Shown piece by piece: positions 31,412-44,500 of a stretch of DNA of 64,000 nt. This stretch comes from Hemileia vastatrix (taxonomy: Eukaryota; Basidiomycota; Pucciniomycetes; Pucciniales; Zaghouaniaceae). The stretch's first letter is position 1; each line of letters begins with the position of its first letter. Made by a program: the position numbers and the translations under genes. The notes beneath the pieces were generated by a model. It saw only the letters and a list, made by a program, of their open reading frames with translations. It was not told the DNA's origin and searched no databases. The DNA lies in assembly GCA_030280995.1 (NCBI GenBank), contig JASXTE010000002.1, positions 16,684,683 to 16,748,682 on the forward strand, given 5' to 3'.

Positions 31412-32648
31412 TGTACCAGTTTTATAATTCCTCCCAGACATTCCAAATCTCAAAAGGTAACTCAAAAATCTGCTTTGTCACAAAAGTCTCCTCATAAAGC
31501 AAACCCCACACCTGAAAAATTAAAGTCAGGTCAGCTAAAAAAGGATGATTATCTGATAATAATCAACTTCCTTAAAATAAAATCAAATTATGATGCATGT
31601 TTTGGATGTGAAAAGTCCACTCGTATTGGACATCCACCTTCTTTAAAGGTTAATGGCTACTTATTGATGGCCAATGAAGTAAGGAAGATAACAAGGGGGA
31701 GAATCAATGTTAATCCTAAAAAATGAGGGAGAGATTTAAGAGTTATCAATCAAAATATAAAAAGGCTCATCATGCTGCAAATGAAACTGGCTTTAATATT
31801 GACAATGATGATTTGGAGATTGGAATTACTACTGTTTCCAAAAAGCTCAATGTCATGTGTCCTTTCTATGAGGAAATGGATAATCTTTTTGGCTCCTGAG
31901 TTGATGTAAACCCTTGGTTTCTACATGATACTACTAAGGATATACCCTCTGGATCCAAACCTTCCTATAATCCTCCCGAAACACATTTACTTGAAGGAGA
32001 TAAATCCCCTCCACCTTTTAACCATAGTTCATCTGAAGATGTTCCCTACTATCAAGCAGAACAATTATATTGCAGCAGATCTGAATCCTCAGAGCCCCAA
32101 AATTTAAATTTATGTTTTAATTTTACTTTTTTCTTCAATTATTCTCTAAATTTCTCTTTCTTTCTAGTCTCCTCCTACTCAAACTCAAACTCCATTAAAT
32201 AATCTCAATTCTGGAAATGTGAATCCCGCTTTAGAAGCTCCTTTAGATGAACTTCCTGAAGACTCTTGTTCAAACTCCAAACTAAAGAGACAACCCTCAA
32301 CTTCAATGAACTTGAACCATCTTTTAAAACTTGGTAATACTTCAACAAGCTCAATTGGCTCCCTTGAGGATTATTTTGAAAAAAAAGAAATAATTAAGAT
32401 TTGTTTACTATATATCTTATTCATTAAATTATTTATTTATTTCTATTTAATTTTCTCAGCAAAATCAACTATTGCAAAAAATGCCCTTGACTTTGAGAAG
32501 ATGAAGTTTGATCATATGCTAAGGAAAGATCATCAAGCCTTAGATTTGGAAGAAGAAAAATTTGAGGCAGAGCAGATGGAAAGAGTAAATGACCGTCAAT
32601 TTCAAAGAGAAATGGATACTTGTGAATTGGAAAAACAAGAAAGTTAAA
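31412..32648 (+). pseudogene. Myb/SANT-like DNA-binding protein relict
   Basis: The reading begins in a basic stretch (31430-31530), followed by KKDDYLIIINFLKIKSNYDACFG and KVNGYLLMANEV. A one-base deletion at about 31723 breaks the frame. It resumes as RERFKSYQSKYKKAHH, TGFNIDNDDLEIGI and VMCPFYEEMDNLFGS, then TGA at about 31898. A possible intron ends at TTTCTTTCTAG (about 32167). A later block, 32460-32648, is a highly charged coiled-coil-like segment (EKMKFDHMLRKDHQAL). This layout, a helix-rich DNA-binding half plus a charged tail, matches a Myb/SANT-like family that I associate with rust fungi. Such proteins accompany Harbinger transposases in some eukaryotes, but linkage here is only suggested. 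Confidence 0.55.
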
Positions 32649-33551
32649 AAAAAAAAGATTTCATTATGGAATGTGTAAAAAATGGCCAAACTTATGAGGA
32701 CATTACAAAAAAATTGCTTGACCTTTTCATTTGATAAATTGTTTTTATAGTTAAATTAATTTTGTTTGATTTCTTTTTGGTAATATTTTCTTATATGCCG
32801 ACTTATAAAAGGTCTTGAATATAGTACTTTTTTTTGAAGAATTTTTGAAAATATCATACAATTTTTCTATCTTTAAATTCAAGTCAATAAGTTTGCTTAT
32901 ACTTTTTTTTGATGAAAATTTGAAAATATAATACAATTTTTCTATCTTTACTTTCAAGTCAATAAGTTTGCTTATCTAAATACTTCTAAGTCATTAAAAT
33001 TCTATATCTCTTTTGAAAATTTGGCAATACCTCCCCTTGAACTTTATTGAAACAAGGGGTGGGTACCACCAAATTTTTCTAAGTCATCAATTTCACATTT
33101 CAGATTTAAAATTTTGGCAATACCCTCCCCTGCATTTTATTGAAGTAAAGGGTGAAAGTCACCAAAATTTAATATAATTACATAAATTAATTAATATATA
33201 AATAAGATATGTCAAATATACTACTTTTAAACTAATGACAATTCCTCATGCCAAAATGCAGATCAAGTCTAGAAACTAAGTTTGGGACTTTCCACAAGTA
33301 TAGGCTAGAGGAACCCCATGAAACAAATTAATGTCGTCATGATTACCTTTTATACAACCCAAGGTAATTGGCTCATTACTTTAATTTAGTAAAGTGACAT
33401 ATCAGATTTATTTATTGAAAATTTATGAAAGAATATAAAATATTTGGTGATGCTACAAATCCCCATACTTTTTAGATCTACCTAAAGAATTTTTAAATTT
33501 ATTACCTTTTTCTTCTTTTTTTAACTTATTTATTTGTTGGATTAACTTTTG
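32649..33551. other. AT-rich spacer; small repeats only
   Basis: There are two direct copies of a block with TTTGAAAATAT(C/A)ATACAATTTTTCTATCTTTA (about 32845 and 32922). Two related blocks with TTGGCAATACC lie at 33022 and 33115; the first folds as TACCTCCCCTTG against CAAGGGGTGGGTA. No gene is visible. Confidence 0.5.
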
Positions 33552-34410
33552 ACTGATCTGGAAAGAGCAATTAAAATGCGTGAAGTCTTGACAAGATTCC
33601 AAACCTGGAGGAGCCTTTGTGGTTTGGTGATTATCGTAAGAAGAATTCCAAACTGTTTTGATGATTCCATTTCCTAATCCAAAATCAATTATACATCTAT
33701 GATCTGGGAAATATAATCCATGTCCTTTAATTTTAGCAGGTGACTGAATAGGTTGTCCAGTGATAGGATTAATATATGAGAAAATTCCATAAGTAAGGTA
33801 ATTGGCATCATTTGAGTTGGTGTGAATTTGGTTATGAAATCAAGAATGAGTGATTATAACATTTGAAAAATTAGATAATCACTGCTAATATCTTCCCATT
33901 CAGAGAAGCACTAATTTGGTATTCCAAGTCTCGTAGAAAGTTCATTATTTTTTTCAAAAGATTTATTGAAGAGTTTTTTAAGTCAGAGAGCAAGAAATGA
34001 AATAAATGAAGGTAATGTATTCCATTTTTGAAAATCATTATCTAATTCAGATTTAGATAAAGATCTGAGTAAAGAATATATGCCTATATAATTAAATTCA
34101 GTAATATGATATTAAAAAATCCAGAAATTTTTTTAAACATACCAAGAGAAAAACCTTTATCGAATCCAGGTCTCCATCCAATACCAATCATAATACCACC
34201 AAAAAAATTGTTATTCCGTAAAGGCAAGCAAACCAAAGCCATTTGATAGAGTGTTATGTTGAGATTGCAGAGTTGATTAAATGAATCATATTTTAAACCA
34301 TTAAAAGAATGGTTTTTGTAAATAAATTGAGGTTTGAAAGAATTATTAATAACAGCTTTAACTTCATCACCTCCAGTTTCTGTTAAATAATGTATATTTT
34401 CAGGTAACAT
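33552..34410 (-). pseudogene. Tet-like 2OG-Fe(II) oxygenase relict
   Basis: On the minus strand the N-terminal half has NSFKPQFIYKNHSF and GGIMIGIGWRPGFDKGFSLG. After several stops the core continues with NQIHTNSNDANYLTYGIFSY, TGQPI, LYFPDHRCIIDF, GIIKTVWNSSYDNHQTT and a final FTHFNCSFQIS. The order WRxGxDxxxxxG, HTDxxD, FPDH, GIxKxxW, HxT matches the Tet-like (Tet/JBP) oxygenases that are abundant in rust proteomes. In the family the first iron ligands are H-x-D; here the third residue is Asn. There are stops at about 34082, 33991, 33886, 33859 and 33843 and frame changes. It is a relict, so any role in base oxidation applies only to intact relatives. Confidence 0.72.
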
Positions 34411-34484
34411 TTTTGGAAAACTGTTTTTTTTTCAACTTTAGTTTTATAGTACTTTATTTTTGAAATATGGACAAATATTTGATC

Positions 34485-35292
34485 TGTCACGCGCCACGTG
34501 ACACTTGAGGCAAAAGCATCTCATTAAATAAATAAAACAGAGGTCTAAATCCATACTCAAAGCGCAGAAAGTGATTCTACATATCAACGGAGACCTCCCT
34601 TTGTGTACTCACCATTCAACTGCGCTAATCTAAACTTTAAATCTAAATTAGTCAATTTCTCAAAAGTGTGTTTAGTCTTTTCTTCAATAAGCAACGCACA
34701 GCGAAATAGTCAATGCAATATTCTGCTAAAAGGTTTATTAAGTATCTGTGGGTTATTAAAAGGGGTAGTGAGCATGGGCGGGATGGTTAGTGGAGGATTA
34801 AAGGGTTAATGGATGTTAGTGAGGAGGGTCCAGGTGTAACAGGTGTAATTTTGAAGGTCTATGGTGTGCAGAATGATGGATGGGTATGAGGTCAATGCGA
34901 GGATGAGTAATAGATATAAAAGGGGTTGGATTTTGGTTTGATGTTTCTTTAGAATTAAATTATAAAACATAATTATAGTTAATAGTGGTAAAGCTGCAAG
35001 TTAAATCATTATTATTGTACATTTACTTATTTTCTCAATAATCATTTCTAAAAACTTAAATTTTTTATTGTTGATTTTACAACCCTTTGTGAGATCCTAA
35101 GAGTGTTAGTATTACCTTAAATTATATTAAGATTCTTATCAAAAATATCTCGAAGCAGTAGCTCTTCCTTCGAGTCATCTTTGAATCACTTCCTCAAACA
35201 TTCCCTCTGTGCTTCAAAGAAGTTTCTAAAATCTTCCATTCATCTCACTTTCAGGAACACCCTTGACCTTGTGCATAGGTCGTCCGGTGACA
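34485..35292 (+). repeat. Gypsy-1 left LTR, 808 bp
   Basis: It begins TGTCACGCGCCACGTGACA and ends CGTCCGGTGACA. It matches 62051-63123 apart from the MITE in that copy, and matches 1585-2354. A (T/A)TATAAAAGGG TATA-like motif occurs at about 34914. Confidence 0.88.
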
Positions 35293-35370
35293 GTATTATT
35301 TAATTCTCTGTAGTTCTCATTCTTTGCACTACTACCTCCTTTTTTCAGGTGTTTCTAAATTCTTTAAAAA

Positions 35371-36800
35371 ATGGCACCTGTTCAACGCACTCCTCCTACA
35401 GGTGCTACTACTAGGGCTTGTGCCAGAGGAAGGCCAACAGCCACACGGCCTGTTTCCCGCACTCACTCCCTGGAACCTCTCAACCTTAGGGAACGGGGAC
35501 ACTCAGTTCAATCTGTAGAAGACATCCCACATAATTTTGATGATTCTAGCAATGAAGAAGAAGTAGAGGATACGATGCACGAGGCACCATCTGCCCCTGC
35601 TACACACCCTTCTGGTCAAACTTCGGAACCTGGACCATCTAATTCTCTGGAAGACTTCATGAGACTTTTCATGAAGACCCTTTCAAATCCAACGTCTTCG
35701 GAGGGATCAAAATTCAAAACTCCTTCCATGAAATCTCCTGATAAATTTGATGGAGAAATCCAGACAGATTGAACCCTTTCTTGCAAACATGAAAGCTCCT
35801 GTTCCATAATGACCCTCGAACCTTCAATAATGACCAATTGAAGGTTGTTTACGCTTCTTCATTCCTATCTGGAAAGGCATCAAGGTGGTTCAAACCTTAT
35901 CTTCTTATGCTCTCTTCGACAGAGACACACTTACTCATTAATAACTGGGAAAAGTTTGAAGACCAACTTTTTACGTTGTTCGGTGACCCTAATGAAACTG
36001 ACAAAACAGAAATTGAACTTTACTTCCTCCGCATGAGTGAGAATGGTGAAGCCTCTGAATATATCTCAAACTTCAGAGCACTTCAAACTTGAGTAGGTTG
36101 GAATGATGCTACCCTCAAGTATCATTTCAAAAAGTGACTTCCTTCGAGGATTCTAGATCAATTAAATCTTCATGGTCAGAAAATGACTACTTTAACAAAT
36201 TTAATGGATTGAACCCTTGAGATCTAAGGCGTTTACCAAGGACGACTACAACATTGTCTATACGCCAACAAATCTCAAGGCCTAAATTTTAAATCGGCAC
36301 TTTCTTCACACCCATGGACAACTCAATCCTCCTTGACTCAATCTAAACCCAATAAGGGAAAGACAAACCTCAACCAAAAAGCTCTACCCAAGGCGATATC
36401 AGTAAGGTACTGGATCCAAAAGGGGAACTTAAAGAAGCTGAGAGGAAGAGATGAGCAGATAATGGGTTATGTATGTATTGTGGGGGTAAGCACAAGCTAG
36501 AAGATTGTGTAATGTTGAAGGAAAGAGAAGGTACTAGTCCAAAGTCAAAAAACTAGTAGATAGTTTACTTGTGCGCAAAGCAAACTATCTTATCTCTCCC
36601 AGTGCATAGAACCTCCAAGTCTTAAGGACTGGAGTCGCCTTAAACCACTTGAGATTCATTCTTTTTAAGGAGGATACCCCCTTCAGTTGTCTTATAGACT
36701 CTGGAGCTTCAATTTCTTTTGTCAGTTTATCTTTTGCCAAGAAGTTAAAACTGACATTTACAGATATAGATTGAACTCCAATTTATTTGGTCAAATAAGA
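35371..36800 (+). pseudogene. Gypsy-1 gag and protease remnant
   Basis: ATG at 35371 opens 133 codons with an Arg-rich start and an acidic middle. The frame then shifts at about 35770 into the conserved gag core (KVVYASSFLSGKASRWFKPY, EFEDQLFTLFGDPNETDK, YISNFRAL). A CCHC knuckle, CMYCGGKHKLEDC, lies at about 36474-36512. A protease active site, LIDSGASISFVS, lies at about 36693-36728. Stops and shifts are frequent between these blocks. The gag core is of the type common in chromovirus-like fungal Ty3/gypsy elements. Confidence 0.8.
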
Positions 36801-36884
36801 GGAACCCATATATTGGGTAAGTAAGAAATTTTATGGGTTTTCAACTTTCCGAACTTCCCCCCCTTCAAGTGGGAATTATCAGTC

Positions 36885-37750
36885 TTGGACGATACCATCC
36901 TTGGCCATGACTTTTTAACGCATTGGAATCCTGAAATTGATTGGACACAGGGATTGATCACCCCATGCACTAAGTATATTTCTGATTCTTCAATGCAGGT
37001 CAATAGGGAGTTAAACAAACCGCCTGACAATGTCCTGCTAGAGGACAATTCTCTGCCAGATGACTTGCAAGCATCTGATCTTTATCTAAATGAGCAATTG
37101 GATAACCCTTCTAGCTCAATCACTTCACTCAAAGAGGATTTAAATTGCCTCAAAGTAGTCGAATTATGCTCTCTCAATTCTGGTCTTCCCTCTACAGATT
37201 CTCTCGAAGATGATGAGGACAACCAAATCAATGTTGAAGCCATTAAATCAACTCTACCCAAAATCTATCACAATTTCCTTGATGTTTTCTCAATCCGCAA
37301 GGCTAATAAGATACCACCTCATCGACCCTACAACCATCAAATAGAGTTAATAGGTCCAGTACCTCTGGCAGGTCCTTTCTATTCTTTGTCGAAGGACAAA
37401 TCTCAAGTTCTTCAAGACTAAATTGCAGAGAATGTAGACAATTTTTTCATCTGAGCCAGTAAATATCCAACTGGCTCCCCTGTTCTTTTTTTAAAGAAAA
37501 AAGATGGTAGCCTTAGGTTGTGTGTTGACTATAGAAAGCTCAACACAGTCACTAAGAAGAATGCTTATCCTTTTCATCCTATGTCATTGCTTCTTACCCT
37601 TTTCAATGGTGCTAATTTCTTTTCTAAAATTGATCTTAGAGGCGCATATAATCTTATTCGCATTGAAGAAGGTCATGAACCACTGACTGAAATGCACACT
37701 AGATTTGGAAGTATTGAATATTTAGTTATGCCTTTTGGATTGTGTAACGC
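36885..37750 (+). pseudogene. Gypsy-1 pol, first piece (protease tail and N-terminal reverse transcriptase)
   Basis: The piece begins in the end of protease (ILGHDFLTHWNPEIDW) and a linker, then HRPYNHQIEL. After a stop at about 37420 it enters reverse transcriptase with GSPVLFLKKKDGSLRLCVDYRKLN, SKIDLRGAYN and EYLVMPFGLCNA. It breaks at GCNA where Gypsy-2 is inserted, just before the catalytic YxDD region, which lies at about 50200. Confidence 0.85.
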
Positions 37751-38862
37751 TATGGTAAGGTAAACTCTTACAGTCGCCTTGCTGTAAGCAGAATCCGGAG
37801 GAGATATGTGGATTTAGCCAAAAACCCCGTCCTTCCAATAAAAATAACAAAATGGGAATTCTAAATCACTAAGCTAACCAGTCTACTTGGATCTGATTAA
37901 TAAAAATAATGAAACTCTAAAATATTTAACGCTTATTGAGATTTAAAGAAAGTGGCTGTTGATAAAAGAAATACTGATAACAACAATTAAGGTGTACCAG
38001 TGAAAGATCTGAAAAGATTGACTTTTATGTTTTTATAATGATTTGAATTTTTATGAGACAGCAATAATCAAGTCCCAGCGATGAAGACCTTTCTAAAGAT
38101 ACCCTGTATGAAGTGTTATTTAAACTGTTGAGTAGTATTTCTAAATGTTATATGTATATAAATATTAAGTTATAAGGGTATTAAAAATTTATTTAATTTG
38201 TTGAGTAATAAAAAATGAGACCGTGGTGGTCAATGATTAAGCTGTATGATGTATCCCCCCTTCTCAATTTCGAGTTTGAGAAGCGCTTAAGTATTCCTAG
38301 TCACGTGCCTAAATTTTCCCCTCCAGAGCTCTTCCAGAGTCAATCCGGAGCCCATACGGAGTCCGTACGGAGTCGAAACGGAGTCCGTCCGGACTTCCGG
38401 ACTCAATTAGAACCTTAAAACTATAATAAAAAATCTAGAAAAATTACACATAATAAAACTACTTCCCCTTTACATACCAAACTAATTTTCGTAGTCTGCG
38501 CAGCTCTAATTACCCCGTGAAAATTCATCAAAGTTAAGTAATTTTTGAAAACGTAAATATTTCTATAAAACTTTAAAATTCATTTAAAGATATAAAAAAA
38601 ATAGTAAAAATTCTGGGAAAATTTCCCAAGGTTCTTGAGTGACTTGACTTGATACTTATAAATTTTTCAGACCGTAAAAATAAGTTTTCTCCGTAAAATA
38701 AATTGTATTTGTGTAGGCATTCTCTCGTGACCGATTTCTTCATATTTTAAACTTCAATAAATTAAATAAAACCCTTTTATAAAAAATAATAACGCCAATC
38801 TTGCACGCCGTGATAACTCCATTTACATATTTAGGTGCCGCACTAAACTTTTGGCTACCACA
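37751..38862 (-). repeat. Gypsy-2 3' LTR, 1112 bp
   Basis: On the sense strand it begins TGTGGTAGCC directly after the polypurine tract GGAGGGAGGA (38863-38872). It ends ..TTACCATA at the target duplication. It carries one 22-bp unit, CGGAGTCCGTACGGAGTCGA.. (38357-38378), with an internal TCCGTACGGA palindrome; the other LTR has three. Confidence 0.92.
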
Positions 38863-41502
38863 TCCTCCCTCCAATCGAGAATGTCCCCATTCGTAAAACT
38901 TTGAATAAGTGGTTGTGCAATTCCAAAAGAATTATCTTTTCTAATAAAGTAATTTGATAAATTTGTTTTAGCTGGTCTTCTTTTAAATCTTTATAATAAA
39001 AATGTTCTTTCTTCTTCTCTGGCTTGATATAACATAAAATAAAATAATATAAATCTTGTGATGATTCCACTACTGAGAGCAAGGTTTGAATCCCTTCAGA
39101 CTCCCATATACCAGTCTTCCTTCTTGTCACAGCATTGAGAGAGTGGATCTTCCTATGAGCCGAATACTCCTGATTCCAACCTCATAGGGCCCCCCACTGA
39201 GCCGAATTCTATGATTCCAATCTCGCCATAAGGTCCTCCAAGCTTCACACCAAAAAAAAAATGGCCTAACTATGAGGCACTAAAAAAAATCATTCCCTAA
39301 AATCCAACTACCATCCTAACTTCTGATTCCTTCATCACAATTTTCAAACTTTGCTATACAGCAAACCCATAAAATACTTTTGCCAGGCTTCCAATAATAA
39401 TATTAACTTTAGACCATGTTAAAGCGCCACAAATTTCACCTAATTAACCATTATGCTTTCCTTAGCATCATCACCACCTAAAATTTTAACCTCCTAAAGC
39501 TATCAGCACCCAATTCCAGAAATAATTGAATAACCAGTTTAGAGTCTTAGTGGACAGTGATAAATTAAAAGATTGAATTGAGTTATCCAAACAAGATTGA
39601 CATTCCAGTTTAAAGTCTTGGTGGACCAAACATATAATCGATTGCCAGTTTATGGTCTTGGTGGACCAAAGATCGTTTAGGTGCATAAATAACTTGATAA
39701 ATTCCTAAGTAAGGCCTAGGCTTGACCAAAGATTGAATAAATTTGATAATCCAGTTTAATGTCATAGTGGACCAAACATTTGATCGACAAGTAATCCAGT
39801 ATAAGGCCATAGTGGACCAATGAATGTTGAATTATCCTGCAGATATTAATTTTCCAGTTTAAAGTCATAGTGGACTAGACAATGAATGAACTACCAGTTT
39901 AAAGTCATGGTGGACCAAACATTTAATCGATAAGAAATCCAGTTTAAGGTCATGGTGGACCCAACACTTGATAATAGTCCAGTTTAAGGTCTTGGTGGAC
40001 CTAACATTTGATTGATAAAAAAAATTTAAAAAATCCGTCTCCAAGAATATCCATAAAATCTTGAACATCCTTGAAATTCAGTTTAAAGTCTTGAAGGACT
40101 AACAGCTCCAATATAAAATCTTTAATGACAGTCTTGAAAATTAGCCAGTTTAAAGTCTTGGAGGACTAACAGCTCCAAAATACGTGTAAAAAACCTTAAA
40201 GAACGTCTTGAACAGTAGCCAGTTTAAAGTCTTGGAGGACTAACAGATGTCTTGAAGTAAAATCCCATAGGTATTGAGTTCCCCTAGACCCTGTTTCCTG
40301 TCTAAACTATATGAATAAACTAAAAAGAATAGTGACTGAAAAATAAAACTAAGAAATATAATAATAATTTTGATTTAATTAATTAATATTTTTTTTATTT
40401 TTTTGTTTTTTTTATTTTATTTTATTTATTATTTTTTTATTTTTTTATTTTTTATTATTTTATTTTTTTTATTATTTTTTTTTTTTTATTAATAATTTTT
40501 TTTTTTTTTTTAAAATGTTTGTTTGTTTTTTTTTAATTTAAAATAAAAGATTTTTTAAAAAAATAGTTTGGAAATAAAAGTTAAAATTTAATTTTTAAAG
40601 AAAGATAAACAAATGTGAAAAGAAAGATAAAAAGTAAAAAAATTTCAAAATAAAATTTTAAAAGATGCCCCCCGGCCATTTGATGAGCCGTACCCTCGAC
40701 ATCATACCCACATCCAAGTGCAACTTGATGTGGTTACACAATTTTAAGAAATTGAAAAGAAAAGAAAATAAATGAAAGTTTTTAGAAGATAATTTTTATA
40801 ATGATGATCACTGGGTGGGCTCCCTCCAATTTATAAAAATGATTAGAGACCACCAGTGAGCATCACCTTTACAATAATTCATAATATATATTAAAGAAAA
40901 GAAATCAAAATCTAACATAAAAAATCAAAAACAAAATAAAAAAAATCTTGAATCCGGCGTTGAGAGCGGTGTCTCTTGATTCGTTCCAGTTTATAGTCTT
41001 AGTGGACTTCCTAAAATTAAAAGACAAAGCCAGGATTCAACTAGAAACAGGGAAAATTTTGGAAACGAACATTATGGGGTAATTGTGTATAGAGCAGCCA
41101 GCCCATCAATTACCCCCACACTTGCCAATATTTAATTAAGAAGGTTCCCCTGTGAACACTTCTTCCAATAAATTTTAAAATTTTCCAACACTATCTTCAC
41201 CCATATTTTAAGAATTTTAAGTTTTCGAAAATTTCAAAGAAGGTCTTCTTGCATTTCGTTAAGTTTCATCACAGTTTCGTTGACCATATACAGTGTAACG
41301 ATAGTAAAGTATTTTGATAAAAAAAGAAGATAGTTTATCCTTGTTGCGGAGGTCGTCATAAGATTTTTATAAACATCATAGTTTATCCTCATTGCGGAGG
41401 AATCCATAAAATTTCGTAGATATCATAGTTTATCCTCATTGCGGAGGTATCCATAAAATTTGATAAATGTCATTAAAATTGTAGTTTATCCTCATTTCGG
41501 AG
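38863..41502 (-). repeat. Gypsy-2 3' non-coding region with hairpin-repeat array
   Basis: There are 12 hairpin-repeat units between 39535 and 40245, one at 40988 and four at 41327-41505. On the plus strand the consensus is (C/T)AGTTTAWN followed by a 4-bp stem, a 6-base loop and the matching stem. Stems seen are AGTC/GACT, GGTC/GACC and CCTC/GAGG. Between them, 40370-40560 is an almost pure T/A tract, and 40665-40740 holds a conserved block with TTTGATGAGCCGTACCC. There is no protein gene. The region is shared with the relict at 6690-8480, so it is a stable part of this lineage. Confidence 0.88.
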
Positions 41503-44500
41503 TTAGACTTCGGCACTCCTGGTGCCTCTAGGATAGAACCGTTTCACTTGATCGGCTGCTACCCTCTTCTTCAATACTACTCCATCCAACTCTTCTAGCA
41601 CATATGAACCGCCGGAAACTTGCTCCTTGATTTTATACGGTCCATTCCACCTATCTGCAAACATCTTTCCCCACTGACTTTCCAAACTCCTATTATACAC
41701 CAGGACCATATCACCTGGGTTCAAAGGTTTCCTTAATCGATGTGCCAACCGCTCATCCCAATATCTGACTGATTGATTTCGGATCTTCATCATCCGTGAG
41801 TATGCCTTTTCTAAATATTCTTCTTTCTTTTCTAGCTGCATCATTCTTGCACACAATAATTCTTCAGTAGTTTTGACCGTGTCCCAGTCAACTCCAAGAT
41901 ATGATTCAGCTTCTAAATCAACCGGTAAAACTGCTTTCTGTCCAAAAACAAGTTCATAAGGTGAAAATCCGGTCGTCCTTTTGGCAGTGATTCGATCAGC
42001 AAATAAAACTAAAGGTAAATAGTGCCTCCACTTTTCGGCACTTGTCCCACACATTTTAACTAAAGCATCCTTAATAACTTGATGCCCTCTTTCAACCATG
42101 CCTTCAGCTTCAGGATAATATGGGGTTGCTACCCTAACCTTTGATCCAACTTTCAATACGGCCTCTTTAAACTCTGTCCCAAATTCAGGACCTCCATCTA
42201 CCGTTACCAACTTCATCACCCCATACCTATATACCCAATTATTCAAAAAGAATTCTGCCACATTTTTGGCAGTTAAATTAATAAGAGGCGCTGCCTCTAC
42301 CCAACCAGATAAATCATCTCTAGCCACAATTAAATATTTATACCGTCCCTCTTTTATATGAACGGCATCTAAACTAACTCTTCCAAAGAGCGTATATTCA
42401 CCGGTTGCGCGTCCAGGTTCTTTTGGCCTTAAATAACTTCGTCTTTGACATTCTTCGCATGACTGAACCCACTGTTTAACAGTCATCTTCATTCCAGGCC
42501 ACCAAAATCGATCAGAAATTCTTCTAAACGTTTCTCCAACGCCTCTATGCCCGAGATCTTCATGCAGTGATTTCAAAACTAATTCTTGCCCCTTCTGTTG
42601 AGTTATAACTACTTGAGGATTTGGATACCTCCTCCTCATTAAACGTCGACCAGATAGGTAAAACGTAGATGACTTCCTCTTGATAGCCACCCATTCATCA
42701 TCTTCACAATCTTCTGGCCTCTCTAAAGTCAACAAATATTTGACTAACAAAAAATAAAAACCAGTCTGACCCCAGACTTCATCTTGAAAATCAATTAATA
42801 TAACATCAATAGGGACTTCTCTATCACCAATATCACCTGCACATGAATGAGCCAATAAGGGTTGACCCCTAAATAAATCTTTATTTGAGCTATGTCGACG
42901 TTTTTCTTCTGAACCTTTGGATCCTTCGTAAACCGTATTTGAAAATACCTCTTTCTCTTTATCCACCCTTTTATTTAAATTCTCTAATTCTCCAACATAT
43001 ACACCATTCCTTAATTTACTACTATCCCACACTACCAATCCATCTTCCTCTACATACACCACATCTTCTTCTACCTCCTCTCTGCCGAATTTATCTACAC
43101 CTTTTTCAACACCTTTTTTAACATAAAAACTATTTTCCAGTTTATCCTCTTGGTGGAGGTCATCATCATCATAATCTAAACACAATAGTCCTGCCAGTTT
43201 AACCTCATGGGGGAGGTATGGAAAGTCTTCAGCTCCTTTAGTGCTGGCTTTGATAATAGGTATATCTTCATCGAACTCTTCTGAATCTGAATCTTCTTCA
43301 GTGGGTGGTCTCCTTGATAAACCATCTGGCATAGTAAAAGTTTTGCCAGGCTTATGAACTAAATCGAACAAAAAATGTTGAATAAAAGCTACCCATCTTG
43401 TCATGGGTGCATTGGGTAAACTTGGGGAATTAATCATCTGGATTAACGATTTGGCATCCACTTGCAACTCAAAATGTTGCCCCCACAAAATATGCTGAAG
43501 TTTCTTCAGTATTTTCGCCACACCACATAATTCCAATTTTGGTTGAGAATATCTTGATTCGACCTCAGTAAATACTACAGATTCATACCTAACTGGCCTG
43601 ATGTAACCAGCTTTATCCATCTGAGACAAAACCGCCCCAGCTGCAACCTGACTTGAATCAACTGCTAAATAAATTCTGCCAGAATCTTTTCCATAATCCA
43701 ACTTGTGCAGGACTAAATCCTTCCCCACAACCTCCTTCAACTTCACAAACGCCTTCTCACACTCTTCATCCCACTCCCAGTCTGCATCCTTTCTCGTTAA
43801 CCGTCTCAATGGAGCTGCCAATGAAGAAAAGTCCTTGATAAACATTCTAACATATACGCAAACGCCTAAAAACCCTCTGACTTTGGTCGTATTCTTGGGT
43901 CTTGGCCATGACTGAATTTTGTTAACTTTCTTCTTGGACATAATCCTACCCTCTCTACATACCACATGGCCTAATATTTCTAAGGCTGGCACACAACATG
44001 AAAATTTTGAACCTGAAATAGTTAAGCCAGCCTCTTCAATTCGAAACAAGATTCTTTCTAAAGTAATTGCAAACTCCCAAATGAATTTGCGTATCCCGGG
44101 ATTCTCTTCCAACACCTGGTTATCATAGTCGGTTGTTGGTCCCTTAATTCTTCCATCATCTATAAAGATTCCAGCATATTGTGGAATTTCATCTTGAAGG
44201 ATCCAAGCCATCTGAGCTTGATAAACTGCAACCGAATTTGTTGCTCCTTGAGGTAATCTTGTTAACTGTAAACGTCCTAGTGGTGTATCGAATGTAGTGA
44301 GTGGCCTTGAGTCCGGATGTAACTCTCTCTCATCATATCCACCCATAATATCTCCCAAACCATAACACACTCTCCCTGCAAACGCTTCAACAAACTCCTC
44401 AGCACTAGGCGGTATCCCAGCATCCTTTATTGTAACCCTATTTAATTCCCTAAGATCATGAACAACTCTAAGCTTGCCATTCGGTTTCTTGATACAAAAT

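Noticed and set aside
39535..40245. Regularly repeated short units resembling a CRISPR array
   Set aside because: The spacing is irregular, the spacers are not unique inserts of constant length, the units extend into pol, and the DNA is eukaryotic. They fit an element-internal stem-loop repeat.
40370..40560. T/A tract as a centromeric, telomeric or replication-origin element
   Set aside because: It is a homopolymer-rich part of the Gypsy-2 3' non-coding region, also seen in reduced form in the relict near 7680-7780. There is no telomere-type repeat unit.
42885..44128. Plus-strand frames opposite Gypsy-2 pol (42885-43121, 43653-43915, 43919-44128)
   Set aside because: Shadows of a 1477-codon pol frame with catalytic motifs; none has a recognisable motif.
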